Shown in pieces: positions 62,001 to 64,000 of a DNA stretch of 64,000 nucleotides. The stretch spans positions 4,107,681-4,171,680 of the forward strand of contig JADCRB010000071.1 of assembly GCA_021464245.1 (NCBI GenBank), read 5' to 3'. The stretch's first letter is position 1. Each line of letters opens with the position of its first letter. The notes beneath the pieces were generated by a model. It was not told the DNA's origin. It made no database searches and worked only from the letters and a program-made list of their open reading frames with translations. The translations under genes and the position numbers were made by a program. Origin of the DNA: Carallia brachiata (lineage: Eukaryota > Streptophyta > Magnoliopsida > Malpighiales > Rhizophoraceae).

Positions 62001-63605
62001 ATGAACCATCCAATGAGAAATCAGATGTTTACAGCTTTGGTGTGATCTTGTGGGAACTTGCCACTCTGGAACTGCCGTGGAGAAATTTGAGTCAAGCACA
62101 GGTTTTTGTATTGACATTTCTGTTCATTTGAAATTTCTCAAAGTTGGTGCTCAAATAACTCGAGCAATCATGTAGATTGGATTTTGCTTAATGTGGTAAG
62201 GGAGGAATAATATTCAACTGATGCACAGCTTTGTGCAACAGTCAGCAATGCTGCTTGCAGCACGTGCTTTAGCATACTTGGATCAAACTATGTGATAGAG
62301 AATAGGCAAGCAATGTCTCTAGTAATGAAGGTTCTATTAAGATTTTATGCATTTAACTGATTTCTAGAGGTTTTCACTTTATCAGTAGTTTTGTAGGATT
62401 CCTGTTAAGTTTCCTAGTTTCTAGCTAGATAGTGCCTGTTGGGCTATAGATAGGACTATCACCTATTTATTAGTCAGTCCAGAACATATTGAGCGAATGA
62501 ATTGAGGTTGTGCTTGTTTCTCTCTCTCTCTCTCTTTCCCCCCTCTGGATTTTCTCTGGTTTTTCTCCGCTTTCTTTCCTTCTCTTCTGTTTCTATTATT
62601 ATTCTTTCTTGCATCACTATGATATGTGGTAATAGAGTTGCCTATATTTGTATCGTAAACTTGACCGTGGTAAGCTCTTTGAAGGAGAATACAGAAGGCA
62701 GATGATTTTTCTAGAGTAGAATGTTGGGCAAGACACATGATTTTCCATTTGAGTGTACCAGACATCCATTTGCGGGACCTTGAAAATTCATTTTTCCTCT
62801 GCATGTACTAAATTTTCTTTGCATCACCTGAACAATATATTTTCTTCAAAAACATGAGATTCAACCATCTTTGGTCTTTGCATGATGCATTAAAGTAATG
62901 GCTTGTCCATATTTTTGATTTGCATCCCTTGCTGAAAAGTGTATCACGATGCCAATTTCATTTTTGTTGTCCAATAATGTGCATGCCAGGTGTGTTTGCA
63001 ATCTGAGAATATTTACTGTTCCATTTAATTAAATTACCCCATTGGAACCTGGGATTTTAATGTATAAGCGAATTAATGGAAAGGATATCTTCTCACGTAT
63101 TTGTGTTTCTAACAGTTGAGAGGTGGAGACAGATGTCCCAATTGAGCTTTATTTAGTACATGTCTAGGAACTGGCAATTGTGCTTGGTGTGCTATAATTT
63201 GCAGAATGCATCAACAGATCGGTTAGTGATATTTAACTGATGACTCTGTATTATGTTACAGGTCATTATGGCTGTTGCCCTACAGGGTCGAAGGCTTGAG
63301 ATTCCAAGCAACGTAAATCCTTCTGTAGCTGCTCTGATTCAGGTCTGCTTGGCTGCGTAAGTGAACAATACCCGTTCCTCTTATGAAACTTCCAAAGCTT
63401 CATGGATCCATCTTGAAGATTCCTTACAACTGCAAAATACAACTTACGCATGGTTTGATTCATGTCTTGCTATGCTTTTCTCTGACGTTCCTGATCGTGA
63501 GATTGGTTTTGCTGCAGAGAGCCCTCCGAACGTCCTTCATTCTCTTACATCACGGAGACTCTAGAGAAACTGATCATACGCATGTATCCTCATTCACTTA
63601 AATAA
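56071..63605 (+). CDS. CTR1-like Raf-type protein kinase with EDR1/CTR1 N-terminal domain
   Basis: CTR1 is the kinase that represses ethylene signalling at the ER; this gene is the same type. Exons: 56071-56295, 57595-57893, 58010-58154, 58863-58966, 59092-59300, 59545-59963, 60098-60138, 60802-60870, 61021-61121, 61243-61327, 61469-61567, 61814-61882, 61970-62101, 63262-63356 and 63518-63605. The N-terminal domain reads [47 protein letters not shown] and REYLVDL. The kinase domain has the P-loop GAGSFGTV, VAVK lysine, [28 protein letters not shown] and [20 protein letters not shown], so all catalytic residues are present. The ATG at 56071 is used; CTR1 has a long glycine-rich extension before this domain that is absent here. 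Exon 6 is 419 bp where 420 fits; the break is near 59736. The C terminus ([13 protein letters not shown]) may continue into an unrecognised exon. Confidence 0.9.
58426..58554. repeat. 65-bp tandem duplication in a kinase intron
   Basis: GTTCTGATTGCTTATTTCAC begins at 58426 and recurs with two differences at 58491. Both copies contain CTTACAG, a possible cryptic acceptor. Confidence 0.95.
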
Positions 63606-64000
63606 ACAATTTTCATGACACAACTAGGACCAGAACGCAGATGGCATATTTTGTGGATTAATAATTTGCCATTAGTTACCAGCTAGAATTTGTGGTAGTT
63701 ATTTCAGGCATGCCTATGTAATTTTTTAAATTTGGGCAGGTGTTTAGCTTCTGTTCAGTTACTAATCCCTTTGTTCGGCTACCAATTATTGGCTTTCGTG
63801 GTTGTTTTTCACCAGTCAACGACTTGAGCCCTGCGTACCAATGCTCTCAACGCTCATCTACCCTTCAACCTGTAGTCCGTGGTCTTCTGATGGTCTAACA
63901 TCTAATCTATTGATTACGAAGAAAATGTGAACAGGCGACTACTGATTAATTGGTTTGTTCTGGGGAGTAGATGCACCAAGACTAACTATTAAATTCACTC
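63606..64000. other. 3' flank of the kinase gene
   Basis: No further exon was recognised with confidence. Any additional C-terminal exon of the kinase would have to lie here or beyond the window. Confidence 0.5.

Overview
This is nuclear DNA of a flowering plant, most likely a woody eudicot. It has intron-rich genes with short GT-AG introns, AT-rich intergenic DNA, and several classes of plant transposon: Ty3 and Ty1 LTR elements, hAT-like and Tourist-like elements. I cannot name the species. Nothing bacterial, organellar or CRISPR-like was seen.

Six host genes are supported. In order they are: the 3' part of a mitochondrial pyruvate dehydrogenase E2 gene (1178-4447, +); an mRNA cap guanine-N7 methyltransferase gene (14611-17479, +); a 16-exon cytosolic-type pyruvate kinase (19081-27506, -), convergent with the cap methyltransferase; a CMS1/CMSS1-like gene (38737-43263, +); a single-exon SAM-dependent methyltransferase (53889-55282, +); and a CTR1-like Raf-type kinase with an EDR1/CTR1 N-terminal domain (56071-63605, +). 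E2 and the cap methyltransferase are also neighbours in Arabidopsis (from memory, At3g52200/At3g52210), so this pair looks like old synteny. The genes otherwise have unrelated jobs (acetyl-CoA entry, mRNA capping, glycolysis, ribosome biogenesis, methylation, ethylene-type signalling).

Between the genes lie a decayed Ty3/gypsy element (5790-12121, -), a 725-bp tandem duplication carrying hAT-like MITE sequence (12184-13708), a hAT-like MITE with a perfect 8-bp target duplication inside a pyruvate kinase intron (24746-25527), a Tourist-like element (37287-38323), a decayed Ty1/copia element (46049-51076) nested in an older hAT-like element (45651-51812), and a second CAAGGTTG-type MITE with a perfect 8-bp target duplication just upstream of the methyltransferase (52568-53640).

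The most unusual object is at 31770-36754. It is an LTR - internal - LTR - internal - LTR array of a non-autonomous retrotransposon. Each internal region has a primer-binding site and polypurine tract but no recognisable gag or pol. Instead each carries an intronless WUSCHEL-type homeobox reading frame in sense orientation. One copy is fully open and the other has two stops.

A second window-wide pattern is technical or evolutionary. Ten small indels, mostly single-base losses in short homopolymers, break conserved coding exons in five of the six genes. Their uniformity suggests residual consensus error rather than five independent pseudogenes.
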